Source of the DNA: Humibacillus sp.
GTDB taxonomy: Bacteria; Actinomycetota; Actinomycetes; Actinomycetales; Dermatophilaceae
Direction of reading: 5' to 3'
Length of the DNA: 64,000 nucleotides
Assembly (NCBI GenBank): GCA_030452985.1
Contig: JAKDLG010000009.1
Span: 1 to 64,000, forward strand
A program made the translations under genes and the position numbers. This document shows positions 9,189-18,107 of this stretch, piece by piece. Numbering within the stretch: the stretch's first letter is position 1; each line of letters starts with the position of its first letter. Below the pieces are notes generated by a model. That model ran no database searches. It saw nothing but the letters and a program-made list of their open reading frames with translations, and was not told where the DNA came from.

Positions 9189-9911
9189 ATGAACGTTCAC
9201 CTCGTCGGGGGCGGCTGGGACGACGCGCTCGCGCCCACCCTCTACGGGGGGTTCGTCCGGGCGGCCGCCCGCCGTGCCGGCGACCGGCCGCGCCTCGTGC
9301 TCGTGGTCGTGGGTACCGACGCCGAGTCGCTCGCCTACCACGAGAAGTACGTCGAAGCCCTCGGCCTCGTCGGCGGGCACGACCTGGTCGTGGAGCGCGT
9401 GGCCGAGGGCTCACCCTTCGACCCCACGACCCTGGCCGGTGTCGACGGGCTCTTCGTCGGCGGCGGGCTGACCCCCGACTACCACGCGTCGCTCGCTCCG
9501 GCCTACCCCCGCATCCGTGAGCTCGTCGAAGCCGGGATGCCGTACGCCGGCTTCTCGGCCGGAGCGGCCATCGCGGCCACGCACGCCATCGTCGGGGGCT
9601 GGCGCATCGACGGGGTGCCCGTGTGCCCGGAAGAGAGCAACGAAGAACTGGAGCCGGTCACGGTGGTCTCGGGTATCGGGCTCGTCGACGGGGCCGTCGA
9701 CGTGCACGCGGCCCAGTGGGGCAACCTGTCGCGGCTCATCGCAGCCGTCGAGGCGGGACTGGTGCCCCGAGGAGTGGCGATCGACGAGGGCACCGTGCTG
9801 GGGCCCGATGACATCGTCGCCGGCCAGGGATGCGTGTGGCGCGTCAGCCGTGCCGAGCCCGAAAGCGGGACGAACGGGGTCGAGGTTCGCCGGGTCGGGG
9901 CCGGTCAATAG
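9189..9911 (+). CDS. Peptidase S51-type protein (class I glutamine amidotransferase-like fold)
   Basis: A 240-residue cytoplasmic protein of the S51 family (dipeptidase E / cyanophycinase relatives). The nucleophile elbow FSAGAAIAATHAIVGG contains the catalytic Ser around residue 121, following the GLFVGGGLTPDYH loop. No signal peptide or membrane segment is present. It starts 26 bp after the iclR stop and ends 9 bp before a quinone oxidoreductase, so it may be cotranscribed with either. The substrate is unknown. A second, secreted S51 protein occurs at 51.2-53.1 kb. Confidence 0.78.
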   Translation: MNVHLVGGGWDDALAPTLYGGFVRAAARRAGDRPRLVLVVVGTDAESLAYHEKYVEALGLVGGHDLVVERVAEGSPFDPTTLAGVDGLFVGGGLTPDYHASLAPAYPRIRELVEAGMPYAGFSAGAAIAATHAIVGGWRIDGVPVCPEESNEELEPVTVVSGIGLVDGAVDVHAAQWGNLSRLIAAVEAGLVPRGVAIDEGTVLGPDDIVAGQGCVWRVSRAEPESGTNGVEVRRVGAGQ

Positions 9912-9920
9912 GCTCATCCC

Positions 9921-10898
9921 ATGCGAGCCATCACCCTTCCGGAGTTCGGCGACGCCGACTCCCTCGTGCCCGACGAGGTTCCCGCCCCCACCCCCGGCAC
10001 CGGCGAGGTGCTCATCGACGTGGTGGCCGCGGGAGTGAACCGGGCCGACATCAACCAGCGGCAGGGCTTCTACCCCCCGCCCCCCGGTGCGTCCGAGCTG
10101 CTCGGCCTGGAGGTGAGCGGCCGGATCGCCTCCCTGGGCGAGGGCGTGGAGGGGTGGACGGTCGGCGACGAGGTGTGCGCGCTGCTCGACGGAGGTGGGT
10201 ACGCGGCCCAGGCCGTGGCTCCCGCCGGCCAGCTCCTCCCCGTACCGACGGGCGTGTCGCTGGTCGATGCCGCGGCGCTGCCAGAGGTTGTCTGCACCGT
10301 GTGGTCGAACGTGTTCCTCGTGGCCAACATCCAGCCCGGGCAGGTGCTGCTCGTGCACGGAGGCAGCTCGGGTATCGGCACGATGGCGATCCAGCTCGCG
10401 AAGGCGGTCGGGGCCCACGTCGCGGTGACGGCCGGCAGCCAGCAGAAGCTCGACTTCTGCCGCGAGCTCGGCGCCGACCACCTCGTCAACTACCGCGAGG
10501 AGGACTTCGTCGAACGGGTGCGCCACCACACGAACGGTCATGGCGCTGACGTCATCCTCGACAACATGGGCGCCAAGTACCTCGCCCGCAACGTCGACCT
10601 TCTCGCCACGAACGGCCGGCTGGTGACGATCGGCCTGATGGGTGGCCGCAAGGGCGAGCTCGACCTCGGCACGTTGCTGGCCAAGCGGGGCGCCGTGATC
10701 GCCACCGGGCTGCGTTCGCGGCCGCCCACCGAGAAGGCCGCGATCGTGGCCGCCGTGCGCGAGCACGTCTGGCCGCTCGTCGAGGCCGGTCAGGTGCGTC
10801 CGATCGTCCATTCGCGGCATCCCCTCGAGGATGCCGCTGCCGCGCACCGTGAGATGGAGGCCTCGGGCCACATCGGCAAGATCCTGCTCACGATCTGA
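9921..10898 (+). CDS. NAD(P)H-quinone oxidoreductase, PIG3/TP53I3-like MDR family
   Basis: A 325-residue zinc-independent medium-chain dehydrogenase/reductase. The GroES-like half carries NRADINQRQGFYPPPPG, typical of the PIG3 subfamily, and the Rossmann half has VHGGSSGIGTMAIQLAKAVGA. The MDR catalytic-zinc ligands are absent. It probably reduces quinones with NADPH. It starts 9 bp after the S51 gene, suggesting a two-gene operon. Confidence 0.88.
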   Translation: MRAITLPEFGDADSLVPDEVPAPTPGTGEVLIDVVAAGVNRADINQRQGFYPPPPGASELLGLEVSGRIASLGEGVEGWTVGDEVCALLDGGGYAAQAVAPAGQLLPVPTGVSLVDAAALPEVVCTVWSNVFLVANIQPGQVLLVHGGSSGIGTMAIQLAKAVGAHVAVTAGSQQKLDFCRELGADHLVNYREEDFVERVRHHTNGHGADVILDNMGAKYLARNVDLLATNGRLVTIGLMGGRKGELDLGTLLAKRGAVIATGLRSRPPTEKAAIVAAVREHVWPLVEAGQVRPIVHSRHPLEDAAAAHREMEASGHIGKILLTI

Positions 10899-10999
10899 CG
10901 AGCAGGGCGTGGCGGGAAAGGTGCGCCGCTCGTTTGGCGCCCGGGCCTCGGAATCGAACCTGCGCCGAGTGGAACCTGCGCCCGGCCGGGTGAGGCAGG

Positions 11000-11647
11000 A
11001 TGGAAGACATGACCCCGGACGCGAACCAGCAGCCCGACGAGCGGCGAATCGTCGTCGTCACCCAGGACGGCATGGGGGTGTCGAACCCTGCCGACCGCGA
11101 GCGCGACTCCGCCCGTGACGCCGACGCCGTTGACCACGAAGACGACTCCGACACGCGGCCCGGGGGCGGACGACGTGAGCAGACCAACCCGGCTGACCTC
11201 GTCGAGGAGCCGGCCAAGGTCATGCGCATCGGGTCGATGATCAAGCAGCTGCTCGAGGAGGTGCGCAACGCGCCCCTCGACGAGGCCGGGCGACGTCGTC
11301 TGGCCGACATCCACCACCGCTCGATCGAGGAGCTCAAGGACGGGCTCGCCCCCGAGCTGGTGCACGAGCTCGACCGCATCGCCCTCCCGTTCAGTGACGC
11401 CTCTCCGAGCGACGCCGAGCTGCGCATCGCGCACGCCCAGCTGGTGGGCTGGCTCGAGGGGCTGTTCCACGGCATCCAGACCGCGCTCGTCGCCCAGCAG
11501 ATGGCGGCCCAGCAGCAGCTGCAGCAGATGCGGGCCCTGCCCCCGGGGCGCACCCCCGACGGCTCGTCGTACGGCACGCCACCCGGGCTGCATCCTGACG
11601 GCGGCCACCACCCGGGTGAGAGCGGCCCGACCGGGCAGTACCTCTGA
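11000..11647 (+). CDS. bpa: Bacterial proteasome activator (Bpa/PafE)
   Basis: An ATP-independent ring-forming activator that docks on the 20S proteasome and feeds in unfolded proteins. The 215-residue protein has a charged, disordered N-terminus (about 1-65), a helical core (VMRIGSMIKQLLEEVRNAPLDE, HHRSIEELKDGLAPEL, HAQLVGWLEGLFHGIQTALVAQQ) and a disordered Gly/Pro/His-rich tail ending in GQYL, the proteasome-docking C-terminus of this family. Two starts are possible, ATG 11000 and ATG 11009. It is a marker of proteasome-bearing actinobacteria. It is convergent with the histidine phosphatase gene. Confidence 0.92.
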   Translation: MEDMTPDANQQPDERRIVVVTQDGMGVSNPADRERDSARDADAVDHEDDSDTRPGGGRREQTNPADLVEEPAKVMRIGSMIKQLLEEVRNAPLDEAGRRRLADIHHRSIEELKDGLAPELVHELDRIALPFSDASPSDAELRIAHAQLVGWLEGLFHGIQTALVAQQMAAQQQLQQMRALPPGRTPDGSSYGTPPGLHPDGGHHPGESGPTGQYL

Positions 11648-11656
11648 GCTACCGGC

Positions 11657-12340
11657 TCACAGCCACGAGGACCGTTCGCGCGTCGAAGGGATGACGGCGG
11701 CGTTCCACTGCAGGAACGGGGTCTGCAGCCGATAGTGGAAGTCGGGCTGACGCACGAGCACGATCGGCTCCCCGTTGCTCGGGTTCTCGAGCGACTCGAA
11801 GTACTCGACGCTCCAGTGGAACCAGCGCATGCAGAAAAGCCGCATGGTCAGGCCGTGGGTGACGACCACGACGTTGCGCGCGCTCCGTGCGGTCTCGAAG
11901 ATGCGGAACAGCGACTCGAGAAAGCTCGAGACGCGATCGTAGACGTCAGAGCCGGACTCGCCCTGCGTGAAGCGGTAGTAGAAGTGCCCGTAGCGGTCGC
12001 GCTGCTCCTTCTGCACGGCGATGTCGGCGGTGTCCTGGAAGTTGGCCCAGTCCTGCTCACGCAGGCGCGGTTCGACCCGGATGTCATCCGGCACGATCGA
12101 TAGGTTGAGCGCGTCGAGGGTCTGACGGGCGCGCAGGTAGGGCGAGCAGTAGACGTCGACGCTCTCGTCGGTGACGATCGAGCGCAGCCGCGCACCGGTG
12201 GCCGTTGCCTGTTCGATTCCTTTGCTGGTCAGTGCGATCCGATGATCGGGCACCCGCTCGTAGACGGAGTCGTCGATGTTGCCCTCCGACTCCCCGTGCC
12301 GCACGAGGATGATCCGGTGGGGTCGGTGTTCCTGGGCCAC
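11657..12340 (-). CDS. Histidine phosphatase family protein (phosphoglycerate mutase-like)
   Basis: A 227-residue cytoplasmic phosphatase-superfamily member. The catalytic RHG motif is in IILVRHGESEGN near residue 14, the second histidine in VVVVTHGLTMRLF, and YCSPYLRARQT supplies the usual phosphate-binding Arg. The long middle (LREQDWANFQD, GESGSDVYDRVSSFLESLF) is typical of the broad-specificity subgroup. It lies 6 bp downstream of the acyl-CoA synthetase gene, so they are probably cotranscribed. The substrate is not identifiable. Confidence 0.85.
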   Translation of the reverse strand: MAQEHRPHRIILVRHGESEGNIDDSVYERVPDHRIALTSKGIEQATATGARLRSIVTDESVDVYCSPYLRARQTLDALNLSIVPDDIRVEPRLREQDWANFQDTADIAVQKEQRDRYGHFYYRFTQGESGSDVYDRVSSFLESLFRIFETARSARNVVVVTHGLTMRLFCMRWFHWSVEYFESLENPSNGEPIVLVRQPDFHYRLQTPFLQWNAAVIPSTRERSSWL

Positions 12341-12346
12341 GTCGGT

Positions 12347-14206
12347 TCAGCCGCTCAGGTCGGGGAACTGCTCGATGCGCCACTCGAGCGCGGGCTGCGC
12401 GGCGCCGCTCGCGTCGAGGTCGGCCTCACGGCCCCGCAGCTCGACCCGGCGGATCTTGCCCGAGATCGTCTTCGGCAGCTCGTAGAACTCGATGCGACGC
12501 ACCCGCTGCCACGGGGCGAGGCGGGCCCGGGCGTGGGCGAGGATCGAGCGGGCCACCTCGGCGTCCGGCTCGTAACCGGGCACCAGGGCGATGTAGGCCT
12601 TCGGGATCGCCAGGCGCACCGGGTCGGGTGAGGGAACGACCGCCGCCTCCGCCACCGCGGGGTGTTCGATGAGCACCGACTCGACCTCGAACGGGCTGAC
12701 CTTGAAGTCGCTCGCCTTGAAGACGTCATCGGTGCGCCCGACGTAGGTGATGTAGCCGTCCGCGTCGATCGAGGCGACGTCGCCGGTGTGGTAGAAACCG
12801 CCGGCCATGGCGTCGGCGTTGCGCTGCTCGTCGCCCTGGTAGCCGGTCATCAACAGCGTGGGGGATGCCGTGAGGTCGAGACAGATCTCGCCCTCGCGCA
12901 CCGCATCACCGCCGTCAGCGTCGGCGCCGTCGTCGCCGGCGCCGTCGTCGCCCCCCCGGGCAGGCAGCCCGACCGGCTCGTTCGTGATCGGGTCGACGAG
13001 CACGACCGGGCACCCCGGCAATGCGCGCCCCATCGAGCCCGGCCTGAGCGCCGAGCCGACGGTGTTGCCGACGATGGCCGTCGTCTCGGTCTGGCCGTAG
13101 CCGTCACGCACCTGCAGCCCCCAAGCCTGGTGCACCCGCGCGATGACCTCCGGGTTGAGCGGCTCACCCGCGGCCACGATCTCGCGCAGGGTGCCCGCGC
13201 CACCACTGAGGTCGGCGTTGATAAGCATCCGCCACACGGTGGGTGGGGCGCAGAGGGAGGTGACGTGGTGCTCGGTCAGCACCCGCAGCAGCGCGGCCGG
13301 GTCGAACCGGGTGAAGTTGTAGATGAAGATCGTCGACTCGGCGATCCACGGCGCGAAGAAGCACGACCACGCGTGCTTGGCCCACCCCGGGCTCGAGATG
13401 TTGAGGTGTACGTCACCGGGCTGCAGGCCGATCCAGTACATCGTGGTCAGGTGACCGCAGGGGTAGCTCTGCTGGGTGTGCTCGACGAGCTTGGGCCGGC
13501 TGGTCGTGCCGGACGTGAAGTAGAGCAACAGCCGGTCGTCGGGTGCGGTCTCGGGATGCGGAGCCGGGCCGACGGTGAGCTCGTACGCGTCGTGCAGGTC
13601 GAGCCAGTCCGGGCCGCTCGTTCCAGCGGTCGCCGAGGTCGCAGCGCCGAGGGCACCGGCGTCGGGCCCCGTCGGCACCGCGATGCGGAGGTAGTCGCCC
13701 GGCACGTCGTCGAACTTGTGCGTCTCACGCGAGTCGGCGATGACCGCGCGGGCGCCGCCGCGCTCGAGGCGGTCGACGAGGTCGCCCGGACCGGCTGCTG
13801 TGGTGGTCGGCATCAGCACGGCGCCGAGCTTCATCACGCCGAGCATGGTGTCCCACAGCTCCACCTGGTTGCCGAGCATGAGCAGCACCGCGTCGCCACG
13901 CCGCACACCGAGCTCGCCGAGCCAGGCCGCCACCTGGTCGGAGCGGCGGCTCATCAGGTCGAACGAGACCGTCGTGACCGTCTCGTTCGGCGAACCACCA
14001 TTGTCGATGATCGTCAGGGCAGGGCGGTCGTTGCCTCGGGCGATAGCGTCGAACCAGTCGACCGCCCAGTTGAACCGGGGCCCCATCTCGGGGAAGGCGA
14101 ACTCGCTGACGGCGCGCTCGTGCTGGCCCCGCAGCTCGAGCAGCTGGTCACGGGCGGCTCGGAAGGCGGTCGTCGCGCTGGTGGCGTCTGTCATGGCCTC
14201 AGTCAT
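12347..14206 (-). CDS. Acyl-CoA synthetase (AMP-forming, acetyl-/medium-chain-like)
   Basis: Activates a carboxylic acid to its acyl-CoA with ATP. The P-loop LLLYFTSGTTSRPKLVEHT, the A5 motif DGYGQTETT, the A7 motif YHTGDVASIDADGY and the C-terminal lysine motif PKTISGKIRR are all intact. The track extends to 14383 by running into the next gene; ATG 14206 with AAGGT upstream avoids that and gives 619 residues. An Asp/Gly-rich insertion (GGDDGAGDDGADADGGDAV) sits between A5 and A7 and looks disordered. The overall pattern resembles ACSM-type medium-chain ligases; the acid is unknown. Confidence 0.85.
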   Translation of the reverse strand: MTEAMTDATSATTAFRAARDQLLELRGQHERAVSEFAFPEMGPRFNWAVDWFDAIARGNDRPALTIIDNGGSPNETVTTVSFDLMSRRSDQVAAWLGELGVRRGDAVLLMLGNQVELWDTMLGVMKLGAVLMPTTTAAGPGDLVDRLERGGARAVIADSRETHKFDDVPGDYLRIAVPTGPDAGALGAATSATAGTSGPDWLDLHDAYELTVGPAPHPETAPDDRLLLYFTSGTTSRPKLVEHTQQSYPCGHLTTMYWIGLQPGDVHLNISSPGWAKHAWSCFFAPWIAESTIFIYNFTRFDPAALLRVLTEHHVTSLCAPPTVWRMLINADLSGGAGTLREIVAAGEPLNPEVIARVHQAWGLQVRDGYGQTETTAIVGNTVGSALRPGSMGRALPGCPVVLVDPITNEPVGLPARGGDDGAGDDGADADGGDAVREGEICLDLTASPTLLMTGYQGDEQRNADAMAGGFYHTGDVASIDADGYITYVGRTDDVFKASDFKVSPFEVESVLIEHPAVAEAAVVPSPDPVRLAIPKAYIALVPGYEPDAEVARSILAHARARLAPWQRVRRIEFYELPKTISGKIRRVELRGREADLDASGAAQPALEWRIEQFPDLSG

Positions 14207-14276
14207 GACACCGACCTTGCCACGCGCTCGGCCGACGTCAAGAGAGGGTCGGGGTGAGCGGCATCCGGCCGGGGTT

Positions 14277-14930
14277 TCAGGCCTCTCCGGAGCCACGACG
14301 GCTCCGGTGGCGCCGTTCCTCGGCGAGCTCGGGTCGGTCCCGACGCGCGTTCGGGTCGCGGGTGCCACCGAACGACTCGTCATCTCTGTCGTCGACGTCG
14401 TCTCTGGAGCCCTCCAGAGCGCCCTGGTTCCGGCGGCGGCGCAGGTCGTCCTCGTCGATGAGGCGGTTGATCAGCTGCTGCACGTCGTTGCTGTTGGGAA
14501 TGTTGGCGAAGTCCTCGTCGGGGCTGTCACCGGCTGACTCCACGTGAAGGGAGCCGGCGTTGATGATGCGGTCGAACAGGGTCTGCCGAAAGCTCACATC
14601 GGTGATCTTCGAAAGCGTGATGTCCTTGCCCGACTTGCTGATGATGCCGCGCCGCACCATGACCCGGTGGCTGGTCACGACGTAGTGGGTGGTGCGCCAG
14701 CGCAGAAAGGGCACCACCACGAGCCACACCGCCAGCACGAGCAGGATGACGACCGCGCCGAGCTGGATGCCGTTGCCCGTACTGTCGTCAGGGGTCACGA
14801 CGGTGACCGCGACGACCACGGCGACCAGCAGCACCCCCATGACGGTCGGTAGGGCAACCGTCAGCCAGTGCGGGTGGATGCTGCGCTCGACCCGCTCGCC
14901 CCTGGCCAGCACGTTCTCGGGAAACCCCAC
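14277..14930 (-). CDS. PH-like domain (bacterial YdbT/DUF304) membrane protein
   Basis: A 217-residue membrane protein. Two transmembrane helices (TVALPTVMGVLLVAVVVAVTVV and AVVILLVLAVWLVVVPFL) lead into a bacterial PH domain (THYVVTSHRVMVRRGIISKSG, ITLSKITDVSFRQTLFDRII). The last 45 residues are a highly charged Arg/Asp-rich disordered tail. It starts at GTG 14930 with GAGGAG upstream. It is 70 bp upstream of the acyl-CoA synthetase start on the same strand. Function of the family is unclear. Confidence 0.83.
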   Translation of the reverse strand: MGFPENVLARGERVERSIHPHWLTVALPTVMGVLLVAVVVAVTVVTPDDSTGNGIQLGAVVILLVLAVWLVVVPFLRWRTTHYVVTSHRVMVRRGIISKSGKDITLSKITDVSFRQTLFDRIINAGSLHVESAGDSPDEDFANIPNSNDVQQLINRLIDEDDLRRRRNQGALEGSRDDVDDRDDESFGGTRDPNARRDRPELAEERRHRSRRGSGEA

Positions 14931-15127
14931 GGCGAACTCCTCGTCCTACTCGGCTGGTCGACTGCTGGGCCCTGCTTCGCACCGTCGCGACCGACGGTCT
15001 CCGGTGCCACCAGATCCTAGAAGGTTTCGCTGTCCGGTTCGGGTGGCGCGCAGGATCAGGTGGTTCTACGTTCCTTGATGAGCCCCGGCCAGCGGGTCGA
15101 GCTGCCACCCGCACGAAGGAGTGTGTC

Positions 15128-16204
15128 GTGAAGACCGTCAACCGCCCCCGTCGCAGGCTGCTCACGGTCGGCCTTGCCGCCCTGTCGACCACCAGCCTCG
15201 GTCTCGCGCTCGGCGCTCCGGCGCTCGCCGCGGTCAGCACTGGTTACGTCGCCCTCGGCGACAGCTACTCCTCGGGCACCGGCACCCGCAGCTATATCGC
15301 CGACGGCACCTCGTGCCAGCGGTCCACCTACGCCTACCCGGCGATCGACGCGGCGTCGCTCGGTCTGTCCCTGACCTTCCGGGCCTGCTCGGGGGCCACG
15401 GTGGCCGACGTCACGAACACTCAGCTGGCCGCCCTGACGGCCGACACGAGGTTCGTCACGATCTCGGTCGGCGGCAACGACGCCGGCTTCTCGAGCGTGC
15501 TGACCACGTGCGCCCTGCCGAGCTGGTTGAGCAACTGCAACAAGGCCGTCGACAAGGCCCAGGCAACCATCAACAAAACCATCCCGGCGCGCCTGTCGAG
15601 CCTGTACGGCGCCATCAAGGACAAGGCCCCCGGCGCGAAGGTCATCGTCGTCGGCTACCCGCGCATCTTCAACGGCGACGACTGCAATGCCCTCACCTGG
15701 TTCTCGTCGTCGGAGGAGTCGCGGCTCAACGCGACCGCCGACATGCTCAACGCGCAGACGGCTCCAGCTGCGGCGGCCGCGGGTTTCACCTTCGTCAACC
15801 CCACCCCGGCGTTCACCGGGCACGCGGTCTGTGACCGGGTCGAATGGCTGAACGGCCTGTCGTACCCGGTCACCGAGAGCTACCACCCCAACCGCACCGG
15901 CCACGCCAACGGCTACGCGCCCCTGACGCAGCCGGTCTTCGGTCTGCCGCTGGCGCTCGGAAGGGCCGCCGCCGCCGCCGAGGCCCGGTCGTCTGCTCGG
16001 TCCTTGGCCCGCGACGCGAAGCGCTGGGCGGCGGCCGACCGCACCGTCACCCCCAAGCCGTTCGTGCAGCCCGACCTCTCGACCCCCCAGGCCAAGGCCG
16101 CCGCTCGCGCCGCCGGCGTCGACCTGTCGAACCGAGACAGCATCGACCGCGCCGACCGGCAGTTCCAGGCGAAGCAGGATGCCGCCCGGGCCGCCACCCG
16201 CTGA
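15128..16204 (+). CDS. Secreted SGNH/GDSL-family hydrolase (lipase/esterase)
   Basis: A 358-residue exported esterase. A twin-arginine-like signal (RPRRRLLTVGLAALSTTSLGLALG) ends at an AxA site near residue 34. Block I GDSYSSGTG holds the catalytic Ser, GGND is block III, and SYHPNRTGH gives the catalytic His. Cysteines in CQRS, CSG, CALP, CNKA, CNAL and CDRV could form the three disulfides usual in Streptomyces-type SGNH lipases. A charged Ala-rich tail of about 70 residues follows the domain. The start is GTG 15128 with GAAGGAG upstream. Substrate is probably an ester or lipid. Confidence 0.88.
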   Translation: MKTVNRPRRRLLTVGLAALSTTSLGLALGAPALAAVSTGYVALGDSYSSGTGTRSYIADGTSCQRSTYAYPAIDAASLGLSLTFRACSGATVADVTNTQLAALTADTRFVTISVGGNDAGFSSVLTTCALPSWLSNCNKAVDKAQATINKTIPARLSSLYGAIKDKAPGAKVIVVGYPRIFNGDDCNALTWFSSSEESRLNATADMLNAQTAPAAAAAGFTFVNPTPAFTGHAVCDRVEWLNGLSYPVTESYHPNRTGHANGYAPLTQPVFGLPLALGRAAAAAEARSSARSLARDAKRWAAADRTVTPKPFVQPDLSTPQAKAAARAAGVDLSNRDSIDRADRQFQAKQDAARAATR

Positions 16205-16223
16205 CCCACCGACCGCCAACCCA

Positions 16224-16435
16224 GTCGAGTGGCCACTTTCGTACACACCCATCCGTACAGAACTGGCCACTCGACCGGGTGGGACCGTACGGAAGTGGCC
16301 ACTCGACCGGGTGGGACCGTACGAAAGTGGCCACTCGACCGGGTGGGACCGTACGAAAGTGGCCACTCGACCGGGTGGGACCGTACGAAAGTGGCCACTC
16401 GACCGGGTAGGGGCGTACGAAAGTGGCCACTCGAC
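16224..16435. repeat. Palindromic element plus five tandem 32-bp units (GTCGAGTGGCCA family)
   Basis: 16224-16275 is a 52-bp palindromic element, GTCGAGTGGCCA ... TGGCCACTCGAC, with inner CGTAC/GTAC elements. It is followed without a gap by five direct 32-bp units at 16276, 16308, 16340, 16372 and 16404, each ending GAAAGTGGCCACTCGAC or GGAAGTGGCC in the first. Units 2 to 4 are identical; units 1 and 5 carry a few changes. The same core recurs at 21959-21993 and 37031-37143. The array lies between the SGNH gene and the flavoprotein gene and accounts for the spurious Trp/Ser/Thr-rich ORFs here. Confidence 0.92.
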
Positions 16436-16470
16436 GGGGGTTTGGTGACTGGGGTTTGTAGGGTGAGGAC

Positions 16471-18015
16471 GTGCGCTACGACGACGTGATCATCGGTGGG
16501 GGCCACAACGGGCTCACCGCCGCCGCCTACCTCGCGCGAGCCGGGCGGCGGGTGCTGCTGCTCGAGCGCTCGGCCGACGTCGGGGGCGCCGCGGTCTCGA
16601 CCCGGGCGTTCGAGGGCGTCGATGCCCTTTTGTCGCGCTACTCGTACCTGGTGTCGTTGCTACCGCGCCAGCTCCTCACCGACCTCGACCTCGACCTGCG
16701 CCTGGTCCGCCGCCGGTACTCCTCGTACACGCCCCTGCCCGGGTCACCCGAGCGCGGGCTGCTCGTCGACCACGGCGACGAGACCGTCACCGCAGAGAGC
16801 TTCCGCAGACTCACTGGTGGCGACGAGGCGTACGCCGGCTGGCGCGACTTCTACGGGCGAACGGGTGCGGTCGCACAACGGGTGTTCCCGACGGTGCTCG
16901 AACCGTTGCGCTCCCGCGAGGCGATGCGCGACCTGGTGGGCGACGCTGCCCTCTTCGACGCCCTGACCACCCGCCCCGTCGGCGAGCTGACGAGCGAGGT
17001 CACCACCGATGACACCGTGCGCGGCATCATCGCCACCGATGCCCTGATCGGCACCTTCGCGTCGCTGTCCGGGTCAGACCTGCGCGCCAACGTGTGCCTG
17101 CTCTACCACCTGATCGGCGGGGGCACCGGAGACTGGGACGTGCCGGTCGGCGGGATGGGCGCCCTCACCGGCTCGCTGGCGGCTGCGGCATCCGCTGCGG
17201 GGGCGACGATCCAGACCGCTGTCGAGGTCACGTCGGTCGACCCGTCGGCCGGAGAGGTCAGGTGGTCCGGCGGTCACGCCAGCGGCGCCAACGTGCTGTT
17301 CGGGTGCGCCCCCGAGGTGGCCAACCGGCTGCTCTCGGCGGCCGACGCAGACCCGATCGACACCGAGCCCGACGTCGAAGGGGCCCAGCTCAAGGTCAAC
17401 ATGCTGCTGAGTCGCCTCCCCCGCCTGCGCGACGAGTCGGTCGACCCGCGAGCCGCTTTCGCGGGGACCTTTCACGTGAACGAGGGCCACGACCAGCTCG
17501 AGCAGGCGTATGCCGCTGCGCAGGCCGGGCGCCTGCCCGACCTTCCCCCGTGCGAGATCTACTGCCACACGCTCAGTGACCGCTCCATCCTCGGGCCGGA
17601 GCTGGCGGCGTCCGAGGCCCAGACGCTCACCCTCTTCGGTCTGCACTTCCCGGCCCGGCTGTTCCGCGCCGACAACGAGACGGCCACCAAGCAGGCTCTG
17701 GCGGCGACCCTGCGTTCCCTCGACTCGGTGCTGGCCGAACCGATCGAGAGCGTGCTTGCCCTCGACGCGTTCGGCCAACCGTGCATCGAGGTGAAGAGCC
17801 CGGTCGACCTCGAGACCGCGGTCGGCCTGCCCGGCGGCAACATCTTCCACCGGCCCCTGCAGTGGCCGTGGGCCGAGACGGCCGCCGAGGTGGGCACCTG
17901 GGGTGTCGAGACGCGATACGACAACGTACTGGTCGCGGGTGCCGGCGCCCGCCGTGGAGGTGGGGTCAGCGGCATCCCCGGTCACAACGCAGCCCGCGCC
18001 GTTCTCGAGCGCTGA
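16471..18015 (+). CDS. Phytoene desaturase-like FAD-dependent oxidoreductase (PYROXD2-like)
   Basis: A 514-residue flavoprotein. The dinucleotide-binding start VIIGGGHNGLTAAAYLARAG RRVLLLER is at residues 6-33, and the C-terminal FAD-contact region VAGAGARRGGGVSGIPGHNAARAVL closes the fold. It belongs to the CrtI-like amine-oxidase superfamily but resembles the non-carotenoid PYROXD2 branch; no other carotenoid gene is nearby. The GTG start lies 35 bp after the 32-bp repeat array. It is convergent with tag across a palindromic repeat. The substrate is unknown. Confidence 0.82.
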   Translation: MRYDDVIIGGGHNGLTAAAYLARAGRRVLLLERSADVGGAAVSTRAFEGVDALLSRYSYLVSLLPRQLLTDLDLDLRLVRRRYSSYTPLPGSPERGLLVDHGDETVTAESFRRLTGGDEAYAGWRDFYGRTGAVAQRVFPTVLEPLRSREAMRDLVGDAALFDALTTRPVGELTSEVTTDDTVRGIIATDALIGTFASLSGSDLRANVCLLYHLIGGGTGDWDVPVGGMGALTGSLAAAASAAGATIQTAVEVTSVDPSAGEVRWSGGHASGANVLFGCAPEVANRLLSAADADPIDTEPDVEGAQLKVNMLLSRLPRLRDESVDPRAAFAGTFHVNEGHDQLEQAYAAAQAGRLPDLPPCEIYCHTLSDRSILGPELAASEAQTLTLFGLHFPARLFRADNETATKQALAATLRSLDSVLAEPIESVLALDAFGQPCIEVKSPVDLETAVGLPGGNIFHRPLQWPWAETAAEVGTWGVETRYDNVLVAGAGARRGGGVSGIPGHNAARAVLER

Positions 18016-18021
18016 ACCCGC

Positions 18022-18089
18022 AACACACCGAGCAACCGGCAAGCACTCCTGACTGCAACCACGGGGCGTTGGCGACTGCTCGGTGTGTT
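18022..18089. repeat. 68-bp palindromic repeat (ACACACCGAGCA family), copy 1
   Basis: Outer arms AACACACCGAGCA and TGCTCGGTGTGTT are perfect inverse complements. They bracket about 42 bp containing GACTGCAACCACGG. A second copy at 34810-34876 aligns with the reverse complement of this one, including the interior TGCAGTCAG. It lies between the convergent flavoprotein and tag genes, where it could also serve as a two-way terminator. Confidence 0.85.
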
Positions 18090-18107
18090 CGTAGCGGGAG
18101 GGAGCTC

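Noticed and set aside
16224-16435. CRISPR array
   Set aside because: The 32-bp units are directly adjacent with no variable spacers, each is half of a palindromic element, and no cas gene is nearby.
16179-16489. Overlapping ORFs with repeating VGPYESGHSTG-like peptides on both strands
   Set aside because: They are translations of the 32-bp tandem DNA repeat. The unit is not a multiple of three, and the same repeats yield similar peptides in every frame, so no coding selection is visible.
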